Origin: Saccharomonospora halophila 8
GTDB lineage: Bacteria > Actinomycetota > Actinomycetes > Mycobacteriales > Pseudonocardiaceae
Direction of reading: 5' to 3'
DNA: 40,475 nt
NCBI RefSeq assembly: GCF_000383775.1
Contig: NZ_KB912586.1
Coordinates: 135,188-175,662, forward strand
Both the position numbers and the translations under genes were made by a program. Under the pieces are notes generated by a model. It saw nothing but the letters and a program-made list of their open reading frames with translations. It had not been told where the DNA came from and ran no database searches. Of the stretch, positions 15,217 to 24,691 are shown piece by piece. Numbering within the stretch: the first letter of the stretch is position 1; the number at the start of each line of letters is the position of its first letter.

Positions 15217-16040
15217 TACGATGGGCCGTCGGTACCGGTCCGACTCGTGTTCGGGACCCGGGGCGGGCCATGCCGATCACACACTTCCCGCACCAACCCG
15301 GTCATCGCCGTCAGGACGGCGTCCCGGTGCTCCCGCAGGTAGAAATGTCCGCCCTCGAATACCCGGTGGGCGTACAACTCGCCGCCGACCGTCAGCTCAC
15401 GCCAGCGGAGCGCACCGACCCCGTTTACCTCGGGGTCATCCAGACCACGGAACACCGCCAAAGGTGTCCGGAGGCGGACCGTTCTCCCGGGTTCGTAAGT
15501 CTCGATCAGCTTGTAGTCCGCCCGCATCGCCGGAAGCATGAGCTCGCGCATCTCGGTGCTCCGCAACACGGCCTCGCTGGTTTCGGAGAACCGTCGCAGT
15601 TCCGCGATCAAAGCCTCGTCGCCGTCGCGGTGCAGCACCCTCCCACCGCGGCAGTGCGGCGCCGGCTGTCCGGACGCCACGAGCAGATCGGGATACAGTC
15701 CCTCGGCCTCACACCGGCGTGCCACTTCGTACATCACGGCCGCGCCCATACTGTGGCCGAACAGCACCACCGACGAGGCGAAGTACGGGCGGAGGGCCGC
15801 GGTAACCGTATCGGCCATCACGGTCATGTCGTCGACGCACGGCTCTCCGAGACGATCCTCCCGTCCCGGGTACTGGATGACGCCGACCTCGAACTCCTCG
15901 GGAACGTGTGCGCCCCACTCCCGGTAGAAGCTCGCCGATCCTCCGGCATGCGGCAGGCACACGACGACGACCTCGCGATGGCGCCCGGGGTGAAAGAACC
16001 TCATCCAGGGTGACCCGCTCGCGCGGTCCGATTCGGACAT
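15216..16040 (-). CDS. Type II thioesterase
   Basis: This 274-residue alpha/beta-hydrolase is the NRPS/PKS-associated type II thioesterase. It has VVVCLPHAGGSASFYREW at the N-terminus, FEVGVIQYPGREDRLGEP, nucleophile GHSMGAA (Ser97), an acid in FRGLDDPEV (Asp201/202) and His232 in EGGHFYLREH. Such enzymes remove misprimed groups from carrier-protein phosphopantetheine arms and occasionally assist release. It is the only discrete editing thioesterase seen here, and no NRPS carries an integrated one. ATG 16040 has AAAGGGAAG upstream. It sits 29 bp after the preceding hydrolase and overlaps the hydroxylase start. Confidence 0.93.
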   Translation of the reverse strand: MSESDRASGSPWMRFFHPGRHREVVVVCLPHAGGSASFYREWGAHVPEEFEVGVIQYPGREDRLGEPCVDDMTVMADTVTAALRPYFASSVVLFGHSMGAAVMYEVARRCEAEGLYPDLLVASGQPAPHCRGGRVLHRDGDEALIAELRRFSETSEAVLRSTEMRELMLPAMRADYKLIETYEPGRTVRLRTPLAVFRGLDDPEVNGVGALRWRELTVGGELYAHRVFEGGHFYLREHRDAVLTAMTGLVREVCDRHGPPRVPNTSRTGTDGPS

Positions 16041-16069
16041 CGTGCTTCCCTTTCGCTCGGCTTGCCTGT

Positions 16070-17029
16070 TCATCGCCGTCGGCCGTCCATGGTCCGAGCA
16101 CCGCGAGTGGGGACCCCGGCCAACCACGTCACCATGCTTTCCGCGTAACCGGGGGCGAGGGCGCTCGCTCCGTTGCCCGCACCGGGGACACGGATCCGAT
16201 GATCCGCGGCCGGGAACACCTCGATCCGGAAGCTCTCGTGGTCCGCTTCCGCCAGGGACGCGGCGAAGGCGGCGGCACAGCGCTGAGCGGGCATGTGCAC
16301 GTCCTCCGCACCCCAGATCGCCAGCAGTGGGCACGACAGGCGGCGCACGAACGGCAGGACGTCGAAGTGCCAGATCGGCCGCACGAAGTCGAGTTCCTCC
16401 GGGGAGGTCCGGCAGTACTCGTACCAGGGTTGCCGCGTCATTGATTCCGGTTCCTCGGCGAGGATCCGCGATCCGGGCGTCGCCGCCGCGAGAGCAGCGG
16501 TGCGTCGCTCGTGGAGCTCCACCGCCCGGGCGACCTGTACCTCCGAGAAGCCGTCACCGCGCAGTCTTCTCACTATCTGGTGAATCGACTGCTCGCAGGG
16601 CGTGAGAGCCGAGGCCGAAACGAGGACCGCGAAGGCGATCTCGGCGGCCGCCGATGCCACGGTGATCGGCACGGTCCACCCACCCTGGCTGATCCCCCAC
16701 AGCCCGATGCGAGCCGCATCGATGTCCGGGCGCTGCGCCAGGAAACGCACAGCGGCGAGTGTCTCCGCGGCACGGTCGTCGAAGGTCTGCCGCTCCCACC
16801 GGCCCGTCGATCCGCCCACACCGGGTTTGTCGTAGGAGAGCACCGCGAAGCCCGCCCTCACGAACCGCTCCATGACGGGCTGCAGGGTTCCCTGGGCACC
16901 GTAGCGATCGACTCCGCCCGACCCGTGCACCATGACGATGGCGGGGTGTGGCTCCGCACTGCCGGACAGGAACACCGTCCCGGACAGCACCTCGTCCCGG
17001 AACGGGAAGGACACCTCGGAGGTGAGCAT
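16070..17029 (-). CDS. Serine alpha/beta-hydrolase in the NRPS operon
   Basis: This 319-residue alpha/beta-hydrolase has HPAIVMVHGSGGVDRYGA (oxyanion region), SYDKPGVGGSTGRW, nucleophile elbow GLWGISQGGWTVP (Ser114), an acid in AIWGAEDVHMP and His in FPAADHRIRVPG. It resembles peptidase- or BAAT-like hydrolases rather than typical NRPS thioesterases, and has no signal peptide. It begins 30 bp after NRPS-C, whose C-terminus lacks a thioesterase. Release or hydrolysis of the peptide, ester editing and self-protection are all possible; the sequence alone does not choose. ATG 17029 is preceded by AGGGGAAG at suitable spacing. Confidence 0.85.
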   Translation of the reverse strand: MLTSEVSFPFRDEVLSGTVFLSGSAEPHPAIVMVHGSGGVDRYGAQGTLQPVMERFVRAGFAVLSYDKPGVGGSTGRWERQTFDDRAAETLAAVRFLAQRPDIDAARIGLWGISQGGWTVPITVASAAAEIAFAVLVSASALTPCEQSIHQIVRRLRGDGFSEVQVARAVELHERRTAALAAATPGSRILAEEPESMTRQPWYEYCRTSPEELDFVRPIWHFDVLPFVRRLSCPLLAIWGAEDVHMPAQRCAAAFAASLAEADHESFRIEVFPAADHRIRVPGAGNGASALAPGYAESMVTWLAGVPTRGARTMDGRRR

Positions 17030-17059
17030 CTGATCGACTTCCCCTGTCGTCGTTGTCGT

Positions 17060-20000
17060 CTATCCGGAACGCTGCGCCAACATCGTCCGCACTTCGGCGA
17101 GATGGTGCTCGGCCAAGGCACGAACCGTTCGCCGATGGTGGATGTTCTCCGAGTAGGCCCACACGATCTGTAGCTCTCCGCCGTCGACCCCCGCGTCGAT
17201 CTCGAACTCGCGCGACCGCCGCCCGGTGGTCGGCCGAGCCGGGGAGACACCCCCCGGCGCAGGCCGGAACCTCGCGTGTGTCTCGCCCCCCGGACTCGTG
17301 CCCATGTAGTTGAACCGGATCTGTGGCGGTGGCAGGGCGCGCAGCCGTTCTCTCTGCTCGTTGCCGTCCAGATGACGCAACAGTCCGAAACCGATCCCAC
17401 CGTCCGGTACCCCGTTCACCGCACGGGACACCGCCGTGACGTCCTCGCGCGCCACGGGTACCGGGATCTCGACCGGGTACAGAGTCGTGAACCAGCCGAC
17501 CGTGCGGGACACATCGAGGTCGGCGAAAAGCTCCTCCCTACCGTGCCCTTCCAGCTCGACCACCATCCGGTCGTCGCCGGTCCTCCCCGTGACGACCAGT
17601 GCCAATGCGGCGAGAAGAATATCCCGCATGTCGGCGGGCGGGCGGTCCAGACTCGCACGCATCGTCACCGTTCGGACGCTGTTCGGCGTGTTCGCTCCCC
17701 CGTCACGGTCCGCCGGAACACGTATCTGTCCACCCCGCGCGAGCCAGTACGGGATCTGACGTTCGATCTCGGCGCCACGACCGTACCGATCCAGCCTCCG
17801 GGCCCATTCCCGGAACGACGATGTCTTCGAGGGCAACGCGACCGCCTGTCCCGCTTCGAGGTGCCGGTATGCCGTGTCCAGATCGGACACCAGCACCGGC
17901 CAGGAGACACCGTCCACCACGCTCCGGTGCGCCGCGAGGACCAGTCGGGCCGGGTCTGCGTCGTCGAACCGGAAGAGCCGGGCCCGCAGGGCCGGCCCCG
18001 TCACGATATCCGGGGACAGTTCCGCGGCGAGCCGGGACAGCATCCTGTCCTGCTTCGCGGCGGGAAGACCGCGCAGATCGCTCACTTCGAGAAGCCGGTG
18101 CTGCTCGGCCGCCACCAGGTGCGCGTGTCCGTCCCGGATCCGCAGCCGCAGAACGTCGTGATGCGTGACGATCTCCCGCAGCGCGCGTTCCAGCAGCGCC
18201 GGATCGACCGGTGCCGGATCCACGAGCAGATGAGCCGTCTGGGTGTACTCGTCGAGATCCGCTCCCTCGGCGATCAAGGCGCGGTGGATCGGGGGCAACG
18301 GCACCTCACCGGTCACGACGCCCTGTTCCGCGTTCGTGGTCGGTATGTCGTCGCGAAGCGCGGCCGCCAATCCCGCCACCGTGCCGTGCCGCAACATCAA
18401 TCGCGGTGACACGGGAACGCCGGCTTTGCGCGCCGCCGACACCGCGTGAATGGTCAGGACCGAGTCTCCGCCGAGTTCGACGAAGTCGTCCTGCACACCT
18501 ACCCGCTCCAGTCCCAGCACACTCGCCCAGATCTCGGTGAGGACGCGTTCGGTCTCGGTCCGTGGCGCGACGGTGTCCCGCGCACGGCGATCCACCACGC
18601 TCGGCGGTTCGGGCAGCCGCGCACGGTCGACCTTTCCCCCGGGCCCCACGGGGAGAGCGTCGAGTGGCACGAAAGCGCTGGGCACCATGTGGGTGGGAAG
18701 GGTCACGAGCAGGAAGGCGGACAGGTCGTCCTCGGCCTCGCCGACGACGTAAGCGATCAACCGCGAATGTCCCTCCGGACCGGGTGTCGCCACCACGACG
18801 GCGTCCTCGATCCGCGGGTGTTCCCGGAGCCGGGATTCGATCTCGCCCGGCTCGATCCGATGACCATGGATCTTGACCTGCTCATCGAGCCGCCCCTGGA
18901 ACGCGAGTTCCCCGTCGGCGCGGACGAAGCCGAGATCACCACTGCGGTAGAGGCGCGCTCCCGGTGGGCCGTACGGATCGGGAACGAACCGCTCCGCCGT
19001 GAGTCCCGGACGATCACGGTAACCGCGGGCGACACCCGCGCCGCCGATGTAGATCTCACCGGATACTCCGGCCGGCACCGGCCGCATGAACGCGTCGAAC
19101 ACGTACAGCCGGGTGTCCGCGATGGGCGTGCCGATCGGTACCGATCCGGTGGTCCCCGGTCCCACCTCGTGCACCGAGCAACCCACCACCGTCTCGGTCG
19201 GGCCGTACTCGTTCACGAACCGCGCCGACGGCGCCAGGGCCCGCCACGCCTCGACCGTGTCCTGCCTCAGTTCCTCGCCCCCGATGACGACGGTACTCAC
19301 CGAGGACACCGGCCCGGAACCGTCCAACTCGCTCCGGAGCAGTTCCAGATGCGTCGGTGTGGCTTTCAGCACGGTGAAATCCCCGTCCCCGCGGAGCCGT
19401 TCCGCCAGCGAGACCATGTCGGAGCCGTCGGGCAGCAGATCGATCTCCCTGCCGAGTACCAGAGGCAGGAACAGGTTCGTGACCGAGAGGTCGTAAGCCA
19501 CCGAACCGACCATCGGGGCCCCGCCGTCCGCTGCGGGGCCGTAGTACTCCGCGGCCCACGTCAGATAGTTCGCCAATCCACCGTGAGTGACCATCACTCC
19601 TTTGGGGCGCCCGGTCGAGCCGGACGTGTAGATGACGTACGCGAGACTCTCGGGTTCGACAGCGACGGAGGGACAGGTGTCCGGCCGACGGCCGATGGCC
19701 GTCCACTCGGCGTCGAGACAGACGACCGGGACCGTTCCGACCGCGGGCGATGAACCGAGGAGACCCTCGCGCGTGAGCACCATGGCCGCGCCGCTGTCGG
19801 TCAGGCAGAAGGTGACACGGTCGGCGGGGTGTGCCGGGTCGAGCGGAACATAGGCCGCTCCCGCCTTGAGTACTCCCAGTATCGCGACGACCAGGTCCGG
19901 CCCGCCGTCGAGACAGATGCCGACCGGGGTCTCCGGCCGTACGCCCAGCTCCATCAGATGACGGGCAAGCCGGTTCGCCGCCAGGTCGAGCTGTGCGTAG

Positions 20001-23000
20001 GTCATCCCTTCCGACCCGTTCCGCACGGCGACACCGTCCGGTCTCGTCCTCGCGTGCCCCGCCACGAGTTCGTGCACGGGCCGACATCCGCCGATCCCCT
20101 TCCCCACGACTTCCGTGCCCGTGAGCGGGCCGACCGTGTTCGGGACGGGAGAGACCCGGGCATCACCGTCGGGACCCGCGGCGATCGCTTCGAGTACGAG
20201 TCGGTACATCTCGGCCAGCGCGTGCCCGTGTTCCCGCCCGATCACGCGCGTCCGGAAGGTCAGATCGACGAGCCCGAGCCGGAAGACCGTGACCGACAGG
20301 GGGAACTCGTTCGGACTGTCGTCCACGGTTCCGTATACGTCGACGAGGTCCTCGTCGACCTCGCGAAAGTCGAGAAAGTTGAACATGACGTCGAGAAGTC
20401 GCCGATCACCGAATTGCCGTTGCATGGCGGGCAGCGGGAAACGGCGGTGTGACCACAATTCGGTTTCGGTTGCGAAGACCTCGCGCGCCAGGTCCCGCCA
20501 GGTACCACCGGCGAACCGAAAACGGAACGGGACAGTGTTGAGGAACATGCCCAGAACCCGCTCGGCGCCCGGGAGTTCCGGCCGCGCGTCGCAGACCAGA
20601 CCGGTGAAGAACTCGCGCTGAGGAGTCAGCATGCTCATGACCTTCAGGTGCGCCGTGTGCAACACACTCTTGAGCGGCACCTCAGCAGCGCGGGATACCG
20701 CGGTCAGCCCTTCGAGCAGATCGCGGAACGGGACCTCCAGCCTGTAGTAGCCCGGTCCGGGCGGACCCGCCCATGCCCGCGGGAGCTCCAGCTTCTCCGT
20801 ACCCTCGATCACGCGCGTCCAGTACTCCCGGTCGGCATCGGAGTCCAGGGACGCGCGTTCCGCGGCGACGAAATCCGCGTACCTGACCTCCGGGGCCGGG
20901 GCGAATTCGGGATCCCTCCCGTCACGGATCGCCGCGTAACAGTCCAACAGCTCCATCAGCAGCAGGTGATAGCTCCATCCTTCGAGGATCGGATGGCACT
21001 CCGTGATCGTCAGCGACCAACGGTCGTCCGCGTGGACGTGTGCGCACATCCGCAGGAGCGACGGGCTGGCGAGGTCGAACGGGGTGCGGCGTTCCTCGGC
21101 CCGGTGGGCCCCGATGCGGTCCTGCTGTTCCCGCTCATCCAGTCCGCGAAGGTCGTGGACCTTCACCCGCAATCGTGCCCGGTCGTGCACCAGCTGCAAA
21201 GGTTCACTGAAGGTGTCGAAATCGAACGACGTGCGCAGGACCTCGTGCCGGCCCACGACGACGTCGGCCGCCTCCCGCATCGCCTCGACGGAGAAGGGAC
21301 GGCCGTCCCGGATACCGTAGGTGGTCGTGTTGAGGTAAGGGTACGCGTCGGCGTCCGCGACCATCTCGTACACCATGCCGGCCTGGACCATCGACAGCGG
21401 GTACGCGTCCCGCACTCCCGCACCGACCCGCTCGGCATCGGACGGAGTCACCATGGCGAACGGCGCGACACCGGACGGTTCCGGGGACACCTCCGGGCGT
21501 TCGCCGACGACCTCGGCGAGTCCCGCGACCGTGGGCCGCTGGAAGATCTCCTGCATCGAGACTTCGAGACCGTCCTCCCGCAGCGCACCGACGACCGCCA
21601 CCGCGTGCAGGGAGTCCCCTCCCAGGTCGAAGAACGAGTCGTTCGCACCGACCTCGTCGAGCCGCAACACCGAGCGCCACACCCGGGCGATGCGCTCTTC
21701 GACGTCCCCGGACGGAGGCGTGTAGGTATCGGTGCTGAACTCGGCACGGCCGGGTACGGGCAACGCATCCTGATCGATCTTGCCGTTCGCGGTGAGCGGC
21801 ACGGCGTCCAGCCGGACCAGGACCGAAGGAACCATGTACGCCGGCACGACCCCGGTCAGGAACTTCTCGAGCTCCGCGATGTCGAGGTGGTATTCGTCCG
21901 CCGCGACGACATAACCGGCGAACACCCCGTCCCGCACAGCGACCACGGCGGCCTCGACTCCGGGATACCGCTTCAGCACCGCTTCGATCTCGGCAGGCTC
22001 GACACGGTAGCCACGGATATTCAGTTGGGTGTCCGTCCGTCCCAGGAACTCGAACTCGCCGGTCGCGAGCACCCGACACCGATCCCCCGTCCGGTAGAGC
22101 CGCGCCCCCGCCGGGCCGAACGGGTTCGGCACGAATCGCTCCGCGGTGAGCGCGGGTTGCCCCAGATAGCCGCGGGCGAGCTGCCCACCGCCGATGTACA
22201 ATTCACCGGCCACACCGACGGGCATCGGCGCGAGCGTCTCGTCCAGCACGTAAGCGCTCGTCCCCGGGATGGGGCGGCCCAGGGGCAGGATGCCACTTTC
22301 CTCCGTCCCGTCGACCGTGCGAGCGGCGTTCCCGACCGTCGTCTCGGTCGGGCCGTACTCGTTGACCACCCGGGTATGGCGCCACTCCGCCGCCAGCCCG
22401 GTCGAGAACGACTCGCCCCCCGCGACGACGGTGTCGGCGAGTTCGGCCCTCTCGTCCGGAGTCAACTGTTTGGTGAGCAGGTCGAGATGCCCCGGAGTGA
22501 GCTTCACGAAGTCGAACGGAGCGTGCCCGGCCAGTACGGTGCCGAGCTCTTCCGGGCCGAGGTCCGGTTCCGGGAGATACACCGGGCGACCGCACAGCAG
22601 CGGCGTGTACAGCGGAGTCACCGTGAGGTCGAAGGCCACCGAGGACAGCACCGGTGCGCCCGCGGAGGACTCTCGCGTGTCCCGGACATAGTCGTCGGCG
22701 GCCCACGACAGATAGTTCATCAGGCTCGCATGGGAGACGAGCACTCCCTTGGGACGTCCGGTACTGCCCGAGGTGTAGATGACGTAGGCCAGTGTCTCCG
22801 GTTCCGGGGCGTGGTCGAGCGCCCGCGCCGAACACCGGGGGATCGCCGCGTCGTCATCAACGACGACCACGGCGCATTCGCCGCACACGGCGTCGAGACG
22901 CGCGCGGAGCGCCGACTCGGTGATCAGGGTCCGGGCTCCGGAGTCGCCGACTACACTGCCGAGCCGATCGTCGGGATGCGCGGGATCCAGCGGAACGTAG

Positions 23001-24691
23001 GCCGCGCCCGCACGCCAGACCCCGAGCAGCACGGGCAGCAACCACCGTCCCCGACCGAGGCAGACGGCGACGAGACTCTCCGAACCGACCCCGCGTTCGG
23101 TCAGGTACCGCGCGATGCGGTTGGCGTCCTCGTCGAGTTCACGGTAGGAGAGCCCCACTCCGGTCGCTCCGACGGGCACCACGGCCGGGGCCTCCGGGGT
23201 CCGCCGGGCGTGGTCGGCGACCGCGTCGCTCACGGTCGTCCGGATCCGTGCGGCACGACCACCGTCGCCGCCCGCGAGCAGCCGGGACCGTTCGTCCGGT
23301 GCGAGCATCTCGAGTGTGGAGAGCGGCCTGTCCGGGTCGCCGGCGATCGCCGTCACCAACCGTTCGAAGTGACCCACCATTCGCTCGGCGGTGTCGTGGT
23401 CGAACAGTGCGGTGGCATAGTTGAGTCCGGAGCGCAGCGATCCATCGGCCTGCTCGGCCATCTGCAACGTCAGGTCGAACCGTGCCACCTTGCCGTTGAC
23501 GTCGACAGGGGCCCAGTCCACCCCGAGGTTCGCCGATCCGGTCGGCACGTGTTCGAGCAGATCGAACATGACCTGGAAGAGCGGGTCGTCGGATTGCCCG
23601 GGACTTCTGTGCCCACCGCCGGTCAGCGAACGCAGCGGCACTTCCTGGTTGTCGAGCGCGTCGAGCAGCCGTTCTCCTCCCTGCCCGCACAGTTGGGTGA
23701 AGACCGGATCACCGGTCCAGTTCGCCCGCAGCGGTAGTACGTTCTGCAGGTAACCGATCATCCGTTGCTCGTCCGCACGGGTACGTGCCGACACCGCGCT
23801 GCCCACGACGACGTCACGCTTCCCGCTGTAACGGGCCAACAGCACCTGGAACGCGGTCAACAGCACGACGAACAAGGTTGTCTCGCACCGGGTCGCGACC
23901 GCACGCAACGCCCGCGTCAGATCCGCGGAGACACGGAAGAGCACATCCTCCCCCGACCGGTCCCGTGCCGCGGACCGCGGTCGGTCGGTCGGAAGATCGA
24001 GCGGCACCGACCCGGCCAACATCTCCCGCCAGTAGCGCAGCCGACGATCGAGCACCTCACCGGAGCTGCGCTGTCGCTGCCGTACCGCATAGTCGGCATA
24101 CTGGGTGGGCAACGGTGCCGGATCGGCCGACGTTCGCGTGGTGTACGACCGGTAGAGCTGTGCGAGTTCGTCGACGAGCAGGTCACAGGATGCGGCGTCA
24201 CAGGCGATGTGGTGCAGCACCAGGCTGAGCACATGGTCGTGCGCGCCACGACGAAGCAGACGTGCCCGGAAGGGATGCTGCCGACCGAGGTGGATCGGCG
24301 TGCCCAAATCCTGCCGCAACGGCTCCGTGGCGTCCGCGACCTCGACGATCGGCAGCCGAACCACCGGCGCCTCGTCGATGACCTGGACCGGCTCGCCGTC
24401 GGACAACTCGTACCGGGTACGCAATATCTCGTGCCGCTCGACGACTCGCTGCAACGCCGCACGCAGCGCGCCGGAGTCCAACGGGCCGGTTATCTCCAGC
24501 GCACAGGAGACCAGGTACTCGGGACTGTCCGGACGAAGCTGGCTGAGAAACCACATGCCCTGCTGACCGAAGGACAGGGGCACCGGTCCGGAGCGATCCG
24601 CGACCGGTTCCGTCGAGGTCCGCAGGTCTCGCGCCCGTCCGGCCAGCCGGGCCTGCACGAGGTCCTCCCGCAGCGCGTCGGTGTCAACCAT
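17060..24691 (-). CDS. NRPS-C, modules 5 and 6: C-A-T-C-A-T-E
   Basis: This is a 2543-residue NRPS. C5 (about 35-460) has HHIACDAAS. A5 (480-985) has FDLTVT and YGPTETTVG; the hand-read code DLTKVGEVGK fits Asn. T5 (995-1065) has LGGDSL. C6 (1085-1515) has the atypical motif CHPILEGWS. A6 (1530-2005) has YDLSVT and gives the same Asn code. T6 (2045-2110) has LGGDSV. The terminal domain (2120-2540) is E-type, with EGHGREELFADL, RTVGWFTTLYPV and RFNYMG, but its first motif reads AHRSVVDGVSW, so the second (catalytic) His is Arg. There is no thioesterase. ATG 24691 overlaps the NRPS-B stop (TGATG); GTG 24694 is an alternative, with GAGAGGA upstream serving either. Expected product: addition of two Asn-type residues and release by a separate enzyme. 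Confidence 0.93.
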   Translation of the reverse strand: MVDTDALREDLVQARLAGRARDLRTSTEPVADRSGPVPLSFGQQGMWFLSQLRPDSPEYLVSCALEITGPLDSGALRAALQRVVERHEILRTRYELSDGEPVQVIDEAPVVRLPIVEVADATEPLRQDLGTPIHLGRQHPFRARLLRRGAHDHVLSLVLHHIACDAASCDLLVDELAQLYRSYTTRTSADPAPLPTQYADYAVRQRQRSSGEVLDRRLRYWREMLAGSVPLDLPTDRPRSAARDRSGEDVLFRVSADLTRALRAVATRCETTLFVVLLTAFQVLLARYSGKRDVVVGSAVSARTRADEQRMIGYLQNVLPLRANWTGDPVFTQLCGQGGERLLDALDNQEVPLRSLTGGGHRSPGQSDDPLFQVMFDLLEHVPTGSANLGVDWAPVDVNGKVARFDLTLQMAEQADGSLRSGLNYATALFDHDTAERMVGHFERLVTAIAGDPDRPLSTLEMLAPDERSRLLAGGDGGRAARIRTTVSDAVADHARRTPEAPAVVPVGATGVGLSYRELDEDANRIARYLTERGVGSESLVAVCLGRGRWLLPVLLGVWRAGAAYVPLDPAHPDDRLGSVVGDSGARTLITESALRARLDAVCGECAVVVVDDDAAIPRCSARALDHAPEPETLAYVIYTSGSTGRPKGVLVSHASLMNYLSWAADDYVRDTRESSAGAPVLSSVAFDLTVTPLYTPLLCGRPVYLPEPDLGPEELGTVLAGHAPFDFVKLTPGHLDLLTKQLTPDERAELADTVVAGGESFSTGLAAEWRHTRVVNEYGPTETTVGNAARTVDGTEESGILPLGRPIPGTSAYVLDETLAPMPVGVAGELYIGGGQLARGYLGQPALTAERFVPNPFGPAGARLYRTGDRCRVLATGEFEFLGRTDTQLNIRGYRVEPAEIEAVLKRYPGVEAAVVAVRDGVFAGYVVAADEYHLDIAELEKFLTGVVPAYMVPSVLVRLDAVPLTANGKIDQDALPVPGRAEFSTDTYTPPSGDVEERIARVWRSVLRLDEVGANDSFFDLGGDSLHAVAVVGALREDGLEVSMQEIFQRPTVAGLAEVVGERPEVSPEPSGVAPFAMVTPSDAERVGAGVRDAYPLSMVQAGMVYEMVADADAYPYLNTTTYGIRDGRPFSVEAMREAADVVVGRHEVLRTSFDFDTFSEPLQLVHDRARLRVKVHDLRGLDEREQQDRIGAHRAEERRTPFDLASPSLLRMCAHVHADDRWSLTITECHPILEGWSYHLLLMELLDCYAAIRDGRDPEFAPAPEVRYADFVAAERASLDSDADREYWTRVIEGTEKLELPRAWAGPPGPGYYRLEVPFRDLLEGLTAVSRAAEVPLKSVLHTAHLKVMSMLTPQREFFTGLVCDARPELPGAERVLGMFLNTVPFRFRFAGGTWRDLAREVFATETELWSHRRFPLPAMQRQFGDRRLLDVMFNFLDFREVDEDLVDVYGTVDDSPNEFPLSVTVFRLGLVDLTFRTRVIGREHGHALAEMYRLVLEAIAAGPDGDARVSPVPNTVGPLTGTEVVGKGIGGCRPVHELVAGHARTRPDGVAVRNGSEGMTYAQLDLAANRLARHLMELGVRPETPVGICLDGGPDLVVAILGVLKAGAAYVPLDPAHPADRVTFCLTDSGAAMVLTREGLLGSSPAVGTVPVVCLDAEWTAIGRRPDTCPSVAVEPESLAYVIYTSGSTGRPKGVMVTHGGLANYLTWAAEYYGPAADGGAPMVGSVAYDLSVTNLFLPLVLGREIDLLPDGSDMVSLAERLRGDGDFTVLKATPTHLELLRSELDGSGPVSSVSTVVIGGEELRQDTVEAWRALAPSARFVNEYGPTETVVGCSVHEVGPGTTGSVPIGTPIADTRLYVFDAFMRPVPAGVSGEIYIGGAGVARGYRDRPGLTAERFVPDPYGPPGARLYRSGDLGFVRADGELAFQGRLDEQVKIHGHRIEPGEIESRLREHPRIEDAVVVATPGPEGHSRLIAYVVGEAEDDLSAFLLVTLPTHMVPSAFVPLDALPVGPGGKVDRARLPEPPSVVDRRARDTVAPRTETERVLTEIWASVLGLERVGVQDDFVELGGDSVLTIHAVSAARKAGVPVSPRLMLRHGTVAGLAAALRDDIPTTNAEQGVVTGEVPLPPIHRALIAEGADLDEYTQTAHLLVDPAPVDPALLERALREIVTHHDVLRLRIRDGHAHLVAAEQHRLLEVSDLRGLPAAKQDRMLSRLAAELSPDIVTGPALRARLFRFDDADPARLVLAAHRSVVDGVSWPVLVSDLDTAYRHLEAGQAVALPSKTSSFREWARRLDRYGRGAEIERQIPYWLARGGQIRVPADRDGGANTPNSVRTVTMRASLDRPPADMRDILLAALALVVTGRTGDDRMVVELEGHGREELFADLDVSRTVGWFTTLYPVEIPVPVAREDVTAVSRAVNGVPDGGIGFGLLRHLDGNEQRERLRALPPPQIRFNYMGTSPGGETHARFRPAPGGVSPARPTTGRRSREFEIDAGVDGGELQIVWAYSENIHHRRTVRALAEHHLAEVRTMLAQRSG

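Noticed and set aside
16070-17029. Integrated thioesterase of NRPS-C displaced by a frameshift
   Set aside because: The gene has its own ribosome site and start, and its sequence is of a different hydrolase subfamily from NRPS TE domains.
17060-18380. Terminal NRPS-C domain as a dual condensation/epimerisation domain
   Set aside because: It follows the last carrier with no further A domain, and EGHGRE, VGWFTTLYPV and FNYMG are E-domain motifs.
20648-23737. Very long plus-strand open frame opposite NRPS-C
   Set aside because: It mirrors the codon bias of the NRPS gene, has a His/Arg/Asp-rich composition with no recognisable domain, and lies wholly antisense to clearly conserved C and A domains.
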